From assembly GCA_016704535.1 (NCBI GenBank), contig JADIZZ010000012.1:62001-126000 (forward strand): 64,000 nucleotides of DNA, read 5' to 3'. Each line of letters opens with the position of its first letter. Positions within the stretch are counted from its first letter, which is position 1. The notes below the pieces were generated by a model that saw only the letters and a list, made by a program, of their open reading frames with translations, was not told where the DNA came from and did no database searches. The DNA comes from Betaproteobacteria bacterium (lineage in GTDB: Bacteria > Pseudomonadota > Gammaproteobacteria > Burkholderiales > Burkholderiaceae_C). The position numbers were made by a program, and so were the translations under genes. Positions 1 to 6,772 of this stretch are shown one piece after another.

Positions 1-69
1 GTGCGATCCGCTCGCCATCACAATGGCTCGTCACGCCGCATTGAAGCCAGTGAGACGGGAGATGCAAGC

Positions 70-603
70 TCAGTCAGCTGTCCCAAAGCCGCTGCGAACC
101 AGGTCCGCGATCCGAACCGCCATGCTGCGCGCGGGATCGAACGGAAGGTCCTCGAATCCGAAGGCCGCGTAGAGCGCCCGCACATCGTCATCCAGCGGAT
201 GCGTCAGCACGCAGAAGCAGCCGACTTGGTCAGACAGACGCACCGCCGTTGTGAGCGCATAGAACATCAGCGATCGCGCAATGCCCTGTCCCTGCCACCG
301 CAGGTCGACCGCCAACTGGCCCAGCAGGATGGCGGGCAACGGGTCGGGCCGATTGCGTTGCTGCGCCTTGGGCAACCAAGCTCGCTCGATCTGCGCCGTC
401 GACAGGCTCACGTAGCCGACGACGCTGCCAGCTTTCGCATCGCAGATCACGGTTGTCCGCGAGGCCCCCAGTTCGTGGTTGCGCCAGGCGTGGCGTCGGA
501 ACCAGTGGTTCAACGCGTCGCGCCCGCAATCGAACGCCGCCGTGTCGTCATCGGCCGCCAGGGGTCGCGGCGATGTGAAGGCGGCCGTTGCGCCTGAGGT
601 CAC
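70..603 (-). CDS. GNAT-family acetyltransferase, likely toxin of a TacA/TacT-type pair
   Basis: A 177-residue GNAT acetyltransferase. TacT-type toxins of this family acetylate the amino group of charged tRNAs and stop translation. The acetyl-CoA loop is visible as RWQGQGIA, after the strand LLGQLAVDL, and the C-terminal YAAFGFE supplies the usual catalytic tyrosine region. I place the start at a GTG that overlaps the antitoxin stop by four bases (GTGA). The open frame extends much further upstream, but that part reads through the antitoxin in another frame and looks non-coding. The coupled DUF1778-type gene just upstream is the main reason for calling this a toxin rather than a housekeeping acetyltransferase. 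The target is not provable from sequence. Confidence 0.85.
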   Translation of the reverse strand: MTSGATAAFTSPRPLAADDDTAAFDCGRDALNHWFRRHAWRNHELGASRTTVICDAKAGSVVGYVSLSTAQIERAWLPKAQQRNRPDPLPAILLGQLAVDLRWQGQGIARSLMFYALTTAVRLSDQVGCFCVLTHPLDDDVRALYAAFGFEDLPFDPARSMAVRIADLVRSGFGTAD

Positions 604-872
604 TTCTGCCAGACGGGGCGAGTCTTGGACAGTTTTCGAAGCGCCGGGACTTCCCTCGCCGGCGCACTGGCCCATGCCTCGAACCTGGCCCAGTCCTTCA
701 CCGGAATCGTCACGATGCGGCGATCGAGCAGATCGGTCTCGGCGGCTTCGAGCGCGCGCCGCCTCACGAAGTCGCTGAGGTTGGTGCTGGCCTGCTCGGC
801 CGCGGCCTCCAGCAAGGCACGTTCGCTGGCACTGACTCGAACACTCAGAACGGCTGCGGAAGCGGTTGGCAT
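600..872 (-). CDS. DUF1778 / TacA-like ribbon-helix-helix antitoxin
   Basis: A 90-residue antitoxin of the DUF1778 (TacA) family. The N-terminal half (VLSVRVSASERALLEAAAE) is the ribbon-helix-helix DNA-binding part. The C-terminal half (VKDWARFEAWASAPA) matches the toxin-neutralising tail in which a tryptophan/phenylalanine-rich stretch wraps the toxin. The ATG at 872 is chosen because it follows a GGGAGAG ribosome site and lies just downstream of a palindromic operator. Upstream in-frame ATGs would run through that operator. The gene is co-transcribed and translationally coupled with the GNAT toxin. Autoregulation by the antitoxin or the complex at the palindrome is expected for the family. 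Confidence 0.85.
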   Translation of the reverse strand: MPTASAAVLSVRVSASERALLEAAAEQASTNLSDFVRRRALEAAETDLLDRRIVTIPVKDWARFEAWASAPAREVPALRKLSKTRPVWQK

Positions 873-891
873 GAGGACTCTCCCAAGAAGC

Positions 892-908
892 GTATGACAA
901 TAGCATAC
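892..908. promoter_or_regulatory. Palindromic operator of the toxin-antitoxin operon
   Basis: A perfect inverted repeat, GTATG-N7-CATAC, lies 20 bases upstream of the antitoxin start, in the position where RHH antitoxins repress their own promoter. The AT-rich centre could include the -10 box. Binding is inferred. Confidence 0.55.
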
Positions 909-971
909 AAAGCCACGGAGCGCCATTCTTCTTCCATGCCCCACCAGCGCCCAGCACAGTGCCTTGCCGCT

Positions 972-1097
972 TCACGCACCCTGATGAAACACGACGGTGC
1001 GGTGTCCGTTCAACAGCACGCGTCGCTCGGCGTGCCAGCGCACTGCACGAGCCAACACGACACTCTCCACGTCCTTGCCGATGCGCACGAAGGCAGC
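972..1097 (-). pseudogene. purU remnant: C-terminal end of formyltetrahydrofolate deformylase
   Basis: About 40 codons on the minus strand read FVRIGKDVESVVLARAVRWH and then RRVLLNGHRTVVF, the conserved C-terminus of PurU (10-formyl-THF deformylase, about 285 residues). The remaining roughly 240 residues are absent: the frame upstream runs into the XRE-regulator gene, and a tRNA gene follows beyond that. It is therefore a decayed or truncated copy that marks a recombination breakpoint near position 1100. No start or ribosome site suits an independent small protein. A complete purU may exist elsewhere in the genome. Confidence 0.7.
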
Positions 1098-1108
1098 CGG
1101 CAGCCGTT

Positions 1109-1702
1109 TCACGACGCCCACAGGCCTTGCCGGCGCACTGCCAGTGACCTGCCGAGCTTCGCGACGTTGCGCCACACGGCCTTGGGCGCAACACCCTCGT
1201 TCGCGGCGGCCTCCTCCACGGCCATCACCACCAGTGGCACCGGCGCCTCGTCGAGCAGGTGGGTCAGGTGGGCCGCGTAGGCCGTCGGCACGCTGCCGCT
1301 GATCAGCGCGTGGCCAAGCGTGTCAGGCGGCACCTCTTGGACATAGCTCACGCTGGCATTCTTCGCCGCCATCCACAAGCCCCGCTTCCGGGACCGCGCC
1401 GCCTGGCTGGGCGGGTCGAGGTCGAGGTCCAGACCCAGCACCGACAGGAGGTGGGGCACCCGGCTGACGCCCACGTAGCTCGGCTCGCCAGCCTCCAGGC
1501 TGGCCAGCATCCGCCGCGAAAGACCGCTGAAGCGCGCGAGTCGGGACTGCGACAACCCCAGTGCCTCGCGCCGCTCGCGAATGAGGGTGCCCAGGTCGGC
1601 GAGGTCAACGGCCGATCCTCCTTGCGATCTCTGGCTGACGGCGAAAACCCCACCAGGATGGCGTCGTTTCGACTCGCCGACAACAACGACAAGCCAGAAC
1701 AT
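1109..1702 (-). CDS. XRE-family helix-turn-helix protein, start uncertain, possibly decaying
   Basis: An HTH_3/Cro-type DNA-binding domain is clear (LIRERREALGLSQSRLARFS, then LSRRMLASLEAGE), resembling HipB-like regulators. It is followed by a C-terminal region of about 110 residues that I do not recognise, with the stretches SYVQEVPPDTLGHAL and EAPVPLVVMAVEEAA. The start is a problem. A strong AAGGAGGA site (1616-1623) stands six bases before the codon that should begin the domain, but that codon is GTT. I give the in-frame ATG at 1702, which adds about 31 unlikely residues. No HipA-like partner follows. The gene abuts the purU remnant and lies in the same accessory patch as the toxin-antitoxin pair. 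Confidence 0.6.
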   Translation of the reverse strand: MFWLVVVVGESKRRHPGGVFAVSQRSQGGSAVDLADLGTLIRERREALGLSQSRLARFSGLSRRMLASLEAGEPSYVGVSRVPHLLSVLGLDLDLDPPSQAARSRKRGLWMAAKNASVSYVQEVPPDTLGHALISGSVPTAYAAHLTHLLDEAPVPLVVMAVEEAAANEGVAPKAVWRNVAKLGRSLAVRRQGLWAS

Positions 1703-1730
1703 TCGCTCCGCATCGAGCCCCAATGACAAA

Positions 1731-1756
1731 GGCCCCTCACCTTGCGACGAGGGGCC
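1731..1756 (-). terminator. Rho-independent terminator after tRNA-His
   Basis: An 8-bp perfect stem (GGCCCCTC/GAGGGGCC) with a 10-base loop, followed on the minus strand by TTTGTCATT. It lies 27 bases past the 3' end of tRNA-His. Confidence 0.65.
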
Positions 1757-1783
1757 GCTTGAGGGGCATTGCCCGGTGCTACT

Positions 1784-1860
1784 TGGGGTGGCTGATGGGA
1801 CTCGAACCCACGACGACCAGAATCACAATCTGGGACTCTACCAACTGAGCTACAGCCACC
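1784..1860 (-). tRNA. tRNA-His (anticodon GUG)
   Basis: A 77-base cloverleaf on the minus strand. It has the extra 5' G expected of tRNA-His, a D-arm AGCTCAGTTGGTAGAGT, an anticodon stem-loop centred on GTG, a T-arm GTGGGTTCGAGTCCCAT, and an encoded CCA end. It lies downstream of ppiD on the same strand. Confidence 0.95.
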
Positions 1861-1890
1861 GTAGAGGCGAAAGAGTATAGCCGCCCAACC

Positions 1891-3807
1891 CTATCGCTCT
1901 GCCGTGGTGGCCGGGCTGCGGACCTCTGCGGCTGCGGCCATGACGTTCGCCTTGTATCGCTTCTTCAGAGCGGCGACGTAGGCGTCGGCCTCGGCGCTGG
2001 CCCAGGCTTGCGCGTACTGCTCGCGCATCGGCATCTCGCCGCCTGGCGGCTGTTCACGCGGCAGCACCTGCATCACGCGCATCACGAAAAAGCCGTCGGC
2101 GCCCAAGTCGACACCCGTCACCATGGGCAGCTTGCCGGCATCGGCGCGCAGGGCCGCGTCCAGCAGCGGACGCGGCATCCCTTGAGCCTGCGAGCGCGAC
2201 ACCGTGATCACCAAGGGCAACGCTTCGGTGCCGCCGCCGGCCTGCAGCGCAGTGACTCGCGCCTGGCCCTCGGTGCGGGCAAGCGCTGCAGCCTGCACGT
2301 CGACGAGACGTGCACGCACCTTGTCCTGCACCTCGGCCAACGGCAGGCTGCGCGCCGCCGTGTGCTGCAGCACACGCGCCGCAGCCAACTGGTTGGGGCC
2401 GACCTCGACAGCGTCGGTGTTGCGCTTGTCCTTGACGGCGTCGCCGGCGAAGACCGCCGCCAACAGCTTGGCCGATGCCAGCGGGCCGGTTGCCCCAGGC
2501 GCCGCGGTGCGCTGCACGGTGGCGGTCAGCTTCGCGAGCTTGAGCTTGTCGATCACCGGTTGCAGGCTGTCGCTCTGCTCGTAGACGGTGTTGGTGAAGG
2601 TCTCGGCAGCCTCGGCCCAGCGCCTTTGCGCCGCGGCCTTGCGCGCCTCGGCCTCGACTTCAGCGCGCACCGCCTCGAAAGGGCGCGTCTGGCCACCTCG
2701 CACGGCGGTCAGCGTGATGATGTGGAAGCCGAAGTCGCTCTCGACGATGTTGCTGATTTCGCCGGGCTTGAGCGCGAAGGCACTGTCCTCGAAGGGCTTG
2801 ACCATCTGCCCGCGGCCGAAGAAGTCGAGGTCGCCGCCTTGCGCCGCCGAGCCGCTGTCGTCGGAGTTCTTGCGTGCCAGATCCGCGAAGGCCGCCGGTG
2901 TCTTGCGCACCTCGGCCAGCAGCGCCTCGGCCTTGGCTCGGGCCTTGGAACGTTCGGCCGCGGACGCATCCGCCTCGGCCTTCACCAGGATGTGGCTGGC
3001 ACGCCGCTCTTCCGGCACCGAATAGCGGGCAATACCGTCGGTGTAGGCCTTGCGCAATTCCTCTTCGCTCAACGTGATGCCCTTGCCTATCGCCGCGAGG
3101 TCAAGCATCACGTACTCGATGCCAGCCTGTTCGGGGGCACTGAACTGTGCCTCGTTGGCCTTGTAGTAGGCCTCGATCTCGGCGTCGGTGGGTTTGATGC
3201 GTTCGCGATACGCCGCCGGGTCGAACCGCTGCAGCTGTACGGCACGGCGTTCGAGGAACGCATCCAGCGCCGCGGTGGCCGGGGTGGCCGAGGCCGGCGC
3301 CGTCTGCAGGATGCCGGCGAGCACCTGCTTCAGGCCGAGTTCCTGGCGCAGGCGCTGATCGAAGAGTGCGGGCGTCAGACCCTGCGCCACCAGCAGTTCA
3401 CGGCTGATGCGGCCGTCGGGGCCACGCAGGCCGGCGTACTGCGGGTCGCTGTCGAAGAGCCGCGCCATGCGCTCGTTGGTAGGGAACAGGTGCATCTTGT
3501 TCGCTGCGGCCATCAGCACACGTTCGCGCACCAGCGCATCCAGAGTGGCTCGACGCAGCTCGGGCGTGTCGGGTGGCACGCTCTGCAGATCGGGCGCCTG
3601 GCGACGCAGCTGTTCCAGGTAACGCTGATGGCTGCTGTCCCACTCGGCGCGGCTGATGGCTTGACCATCGACCTTGGCCACCGTGTCGTTGCTGGCGTCG
3701 TTGAACTGCGAGTAGCCCTGCACGCCGAAAAAGACGAAGGACGGGATGATCAGCAGGAGCATGAAACCCAGCGCCAGCCGGGTGTGGGTGCGGATGAACT
3801 CGAACAT
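1891..3807 (-). CDS. ppiD: PpiD-type periplasmic folding chaperone / peptidyl-prolyl isomerase
   Basis: A 638-residue protein anchored in the inner membrane by one N-terminal segment (LALGFMLLLIIPSFVFFGV). The rest is periplasmic: a SurA-N-like chaperone part, then a parvulin rotamase domain at roughly 265-370 (RRASHILVKAE, GGDLDFFGRGQMVKPFED, FGFHIITL), then a long C-terminal chaperone region. PpiD helps newly exported proteins fold near the Sec translocon. Length and layout match the family (E. coli PpiD is 623 residues). The start fits the membrane anchor exactly. The hupB-tRNA-Val-ppiD order upstream resembles the lon-hupB-ppiD region of many proteobacteria. Confidence 0.95.
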   Translation of the reverse strand: MFEFIRTHTRLALGFMLLLIIPSFVFFGVQGYSQFNDASNDTVAKVDGQAISRAEWDSSHQRYLEQLRRQAPDLQSVPPDTPELRRATLDALVRERVLMAAANKMHLFPTNERMARLFDSDPQYAGLRGPDGRISRELLVAQGLTPALFDQRLRQELGLKQVLAGILQTAPASATPATAALDAFLERRAVQLQRFDPAAYRERIKPTDAEIEAYYKANEAQFSAPEQAGIEYVMLDLAAIGKGITLSEEELRKAYTDGIARYSVPEERRASHILVKAEADASAAERSKARAKAEALLAEVRKTPAAFADLARKNSDDSGSAAQGGDLDFFGRGQMVKPFEDSAFALKPGEISNIVESDFGFHIITLTAVRGGQTRPFEAVRAEVEAEARKAAAQRRWAEAAETFTNTVYEQSDSLQPVIDKLKLAKLTATVQRTAAPGATGPLASAKLLAAVFAGDAVKDKRNTDAVEVGPNQLAAARVLQHTAARSLPLAEVQDKVRARLVDVQAAALARTEGQARVTALQAGGGTEALPLVITVSRSQAQGMPRPLLDAALRADAGKLPMVTGVDLGADGFFVMRVMQVLPREQPPGGEMPMREQYAQAWASAEADAYVAALKKRYKANVMAAAAEVRSPATTAER

Positions 3808-4007
3808 CGAATGGAACCTCGGGAGCTACACGCAGCGCTGCTGCATTGGGGGGCTGGCAGAGCATCGGGCAGATCAGCCATCGCGGCAGGCCCGAAGCGG
3901 CCTGCCGGACCACGCCGCAGGCGCATTGCGATCACGGCCAGCAGGGCACGTGCAAGCCAAAGCCTAACGCCGACAACCGCCGGCTTGACGGCAAATTCTA
4001 GCCGAGG

Positions 4008-4083
4008 TGGTGGGTGCTGACGGGTTCGAACCGCCGACCTACGCCTTGTAAGGGCGCCGCTCTACCGGCTGAGCTAAGCACCC
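4008..4083 (-). tRNA. tRNA-Val (anticodon UAC)
   Basis: A 76-base cloverleaf on the minus strand beginning GGGTGCTTAGCTCAG. Its anticodon stem CGCCC/GGCG encloses CTTACAA (anticodon TAC), the T-arm contains GGTTCGAACC, and the CCA end is encoded. It lies 13 bases downstream of hupB and 200 bases before ppiD. Confidence 0.95.
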
Positions 4084-4096
4084 GGTGGCTGCCGCC

Positions 4097-4366
4097 TCAG
4101 AGGGCGTCCCGCAGACCCTTGCCGGGACGGAACTTCGGCACCTTGGCGGCCTTGATCTTGATGGCTGCGCCGGTGCGCGGGTTGCGGCCCATGCGCGCGG
4201 CGCGCTTGGGCGCGGTGAAGGTGCCGAAACCCGTGACCGTGACACTGCCACCCTTCTTCAAGGTGGTCTTGACGGCGCCGATGAGCGCCTCGAGCGACCG
4301 GGATGCAGCCGCCTTGGAGATGTCAGCTTGCTTGGCGATGTGCTCGATCAGTTCACTCTTGTTCAC
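4097..4366 (-). CDS. hupB: DNA-binding protein HU (beta type)
   Basis: An 89-residue histone-like HU protein. The N-terminal dimerisation helices (MNKSELIEHIAKQADISKAA) are followed by GFGTF and by the DNA-wrapping arm with the invariant RNPRTG. Length is exactly that of the family. HU bends DNA and helps organise the nucleoid. The gene has its own consensus-like promoter about 100 bases upstream and is followed closely by tRNA-Val. IHF subunits are ruled out by the short length and the HU-style N-terminus. Confidence 0.95.
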   Translation of the reverse strand: MNKSELIEHIAKQADISKAAASRSLEALIGAVKTTLKKGGSVTVTGFGTFTAPKRAARMGRNPRTGAAIKIKAAKVPKFRPGKGLRDAL

Positions 4367-4467
4367 GTCGCGGGTCCCCTCAAATGGTGTCTTTGGAATC
4401 TGGTGCCGTAGATCCGTCTATGCCACCCTGCGGTACCTCGCATGCAGCGTGCGAGGGGTGCCGGTGC

Positions 4468-4497
4468 ATTACATCCCGCTCGATCCGACAGTGTCAA
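4468..4497 (-). promoter_or_regulatory. Sigma-70-type promoter for hupB
   Basis: On the minus strand TTGACA (perfect -35) is followed after 18 bases by TGTAAT (-10), about 100 bases upstream of the hupB start. Position and match to consensus suit a strongly expressed gene. Confidence 0.6.
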
Positions 4498-4613
4498 GCA
4501 GAGGCGGGATTCTAGGCCCAACTCCCCCCGCGCTCGGGGGTGTGCGCAGGAGCTGAAGCGCGTGAAATTGACGCAGACCAAAGCACCATGCAAGACCGCT
4601 GGTCGCCCATGCC

Positions 4614-5528
4614 TCAGGCCAGTGGGCCACGCGGAGCAGGGGGCACGTCGCGCACCACCAGCGCCACGCCCACCACCGTGCAGGCCAGGCCGACAAGACC
4701 CAGCGGCGTCAGCGTCTCGCCGAACAGCCACCAGGCCAGCACCGCGGTGCAAGGTGGCACCAGGTACATCAAGCTGGTGACGGCCGTGGCGGCGCCGCGC
4801 TGTATGAGCATGTAGAGCAAGGAGCTGCCCCCGAGCGTGAGCACCAGCACCGACCACGCCAGTGCGCCCAGCATCTCCGGGTGCCAGGTGATCGTGTAAG
4901 GCTCCAGCAGCGCCAAGGGCGCGGTGGCCAGCAGCGCGGCGCCCAACTGCACGGTGTTGGCGGTACGCACGTCGCACGGCGCTACCCAACGCTTCTGGTA
5001 CAGCGTGCCGATGGTGATGCTGGCCAGCGCCAGAACCGCCGGTGCGATGTTGGCCGGCGCAGCTTGGCCCAGGTTCAGCTTGTGGCCGACCACGAGCAAG
5101 AGGCCAGCGAGGCCCAGCGCCAACCCAGACCACTGCAGCGGCCGCACGCGCTGCGCGCCGCCGACCATGACGCTCAGCCACATCGCCGTCAGCACCGGCT
5201 GCAGGCCGACGATGAGTGCTGCCATGCCAGCGCCCAGCCCACCCTTGACGGCCACCCACACGCCCCCGAGGTAGCCACCGTGCATCAGCAAGCCCGTCAC
5301 CGCCAGGTGCCCCCACTGCGCACGCCCGCGCGGCCAGGCCGCACCCGCCCACGCGATCCACAGAGCGAAGGCCAGCACCGACAGCAAATAGCGCAGGGCC
5401 AGGAAAGCCATCGGCCCCGCATGCGGCATGCCATAGCGCGCCACGACGAAGCCGGTGCTCCAGATCAGCACGAACAGCAGCGGCACGCCACGCTGCAACG
5501 CGGCCGGCGCGGGCAGCGCCGAGGTCAT
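4614..5528 (-). CDS. EamA/DMT-family transporter
   Basis: A 304-residue inner-membrane protein of the drug/metabolite transporter superfamily, with ten predicted membrane helices arranged as two EamA repeats. Typical features are IWSTGFVVARYG near the N-terminus and MYLVPPCTAVLAWWLFGE in the second repeat, which is the family signature around a conserved proline and glutamate. The substrate cannot be told from sequence. The ATG at 5528 overlaps the pgsA stop by four bases (ATGA), so it is translationally coupled to pgsA and is probably the last gene of the uvrC operon. The open frame upstream of this ATG reads through pgsA and is not coding. Confidence 0.85.
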   Translation of the reverse strand: MTSALPAPAALQRGVPLLFVLIWSTGFVVARYGMPHAGPMAFLALRYLLSVLAFALWIAWAGAAWPRGRAQWGHLAVTGLLMHGGYLGGVWVAVKGGLGAGMAALIVGLQPVLTAMWLSVMVGGAQRVRPLQWSGLALGLAGLLLVVGHKLNLGQAAPANIAPAVLALASITIGTLYQKRWVAPCDVRTANTVQLGAALLATAPLALLEPYTITWHPEMLGALAWSVLVLTLGGSSLLYMLIQRGAATAVTSLMYLVPPCTAVLAWWLFGETLTPLGLVGLACTVVGVALVVRDVPPAPRGPLA

Positions 5529-6091
5529 CGGGCCTTGGCCCTGATTTCCGGTATCGCCTTGCGCAGGTAGTAGACCATCGACCAGACGGTCAGCACGGCC
5601 GCCACGACCAGCAGCCAGGTGCCCCACAGCCGCGTGTCGATGAAACCGAGCAGTCGCCCGTCGTAGAGCAGGAAGGGAATGGCAACCATCTGTGCCACCG
5701 TCTTCAACTTGCCCAGCATGTGAACCGCCACGCTGCGCGACGCCCCGATGTGGGCCATCCATTCACGCAGCGCAGAGATTGCGATCTCGCGCCCGATGAT
5801 GATGAGCGCGATGAGCGGGTCAACACGGCCCTGCCCCAGCAGTACCAGCAGGCTGGCGCAGATCAGCAGCTTGTCGGCCACGGGGTCGAGGAAAGCGCCG
5901 AAGGCCGAGGTCTGGTGGAGGCGGCGCGCCAGCCAGCCGTCGAGCCAGTCGGTCACCGAGAACAACACGAACAGGGTGGTGGCGACCAGGTTCTTGGTGG
6001 CCATGTCCCAGCCGAGGTAGTACACGCCGATGATCAGCGGAATGGACGCGATACGCGCCCAGGTCAGCAGCGTGGGGATGGTCAGGAACAT
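5525..6091 (-). CDS. pgsA: CDP-diacylglycerol-glycerol-3-phosphate 3-phosphatidyltransferase
   Basis: A 188-residue membrane enzyme that makes phosphatidylglycerol phosphate, the committed step to phosphatidylglycerol and cardiolipin. The CDP-alcohol phosphatidyltransferase signature D-x2-DG-x2-AR-x8-G-x3-D-x3-D is complete at residues 48-73, with all three aspartates that bind metal and substrate. The start is placed at the ATG giving MFLTIPTLLTWARI, the classic PgsA N-terminus. An upstream ATG adds 11 atypical residues. It follows uvrC and a small lipoprotein gene on the same strand, echoing the widespread uvrC-pgsA pairing, and is coupled to the EamA gene. Confidence 0.93.
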   Translation of the reverse strand: MFLTIPTLLTWARIASIPLIIGVYYLGWDMATKNLVATTLFVLFSVTDWLDGWLARRLHQTSAFGAFLDPVADKLLICASLLVLLGQGRVDPLIALIIIGREIAISALREWMAHIGASRSVAVHMLGKLKTVAQMVAIPFLLYDGRLLGFIDTRLWGTWLLVVAAVLTVWSMVYYLRKAIPEIRAKAR

Positions 6092-6142
6092 CGGTCGATT
6101 GTGCCCAAGCCGCGGCGGTTGCATAACGCCGCCGCGTCCGGG

Positions 6143-6772
6143 TCAATCGACGTCCAGCGTGCGCGGCTTGAAACGAAGGTGGTCGTCGAAGAGAAAGGTC
6201 TCGACCACCTTCCACGGCCGCGGCAGATTCGAGAGGTTGCCGTAGGGCGCGGCGCGGCGCACCGCTGCGACGGCCAGTGCCGTCGCCTCGTTGCCGGTGC
6301 TGGGCTTGCGCAGCACCTTGATGTCGCGCACGCTGCCGTCGGCGTTGAGTTCCACCTCCAGCACCGGGATGGCCAGCAGTCGCTGGGGTGGCCGCGCCGT
6401 GTAGCTGCTGTCGGGGTGTGCGGCCACCAGGCGCAGTGCGAGCTGCGCGCGCAGCTCGGCTTCGCTGCGCGGCGCGGGCGGCGGTGGCAGCGTCACGTAG
6501 CGCGGGTTGCGCGGAATGGGGCCCGACGGCACTTCCGCCGCGCGCGTGGGGGCAGCGGCGGGCGGTGGGGCCGACGGCCACGACGGTGGTGCAACGGCAG
6601 GGGGTGCTGACGCGGCGGCAGCCGCGGGCGGTGGCACCGGAGGTGCCGGCGTGGGTGCCGGGCGCTGTGCGCAGCCGGCGAGAATGGCCAGGGCAGCCAG
6701 CAAGCCCGTCAGACCCAGTGGACGTGCCGTGGCGTGCCAGACACGCCCAGGGCGGGTATCAGTGAAGCGCAC
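6143..6772 (-). CDS. Proline-rich lipoprotein with TonB-like C-terminal domain
   Basis: A 209-residue predicted lipoprotein. A hydrophobic signal (LGLTGLLAALAI) ends in the lipobox LAGC with cysteine 34. An alanine/proline-rich linker of about 60 residues follows, as in proteins that span part of the periplasm. The C-terminal part (IPVLEVELNADGSVRDIKVL, NEATALAVAAVRRAAPYGNL) looks like the TonB-C fold. The GTG start at 6772 gives a sensible signal peptide and overlaps the uvrC stop by 14 bases. Function is not known. A periplasmic role linking to cell-envelope proteins is inference. It sits between uvrC and pgsA, two genes that are usually adjacent. Confidence 0.75.
   Translation of the reverse strand: MRFTDTRPGRVWHATARPLGLTGLLAALAILAGCAQRPAPTPAPPVPPPAAAAASAPPAVAPPSWPSAPPPAAAPTRAAEVPSGPIPRNPRYVTLPPPPAPRSEAELRAQLALRLVAAHPDSSYTARPPQRLLAIPVLEVELNADGSVRDIKVLRKPSTGNEATALAVAAVRRAAPYGNLSNLPRPWKVVETFLFDDHLRFKPRTLDVD

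Noticed and set aside
1..597. An open frame on the plus strand from position 1
   Set aside because: It is antisense to the GNAT toxin gene, and its composition resembles shadow frames elsewhere in the window.
2008..4020. A 670-codon open frame on the plus strand
   Set aside because: It is antisense to ppiD and runs into tRNA-Val. The translation is arginine/glycine-rich with no recognisable domain.
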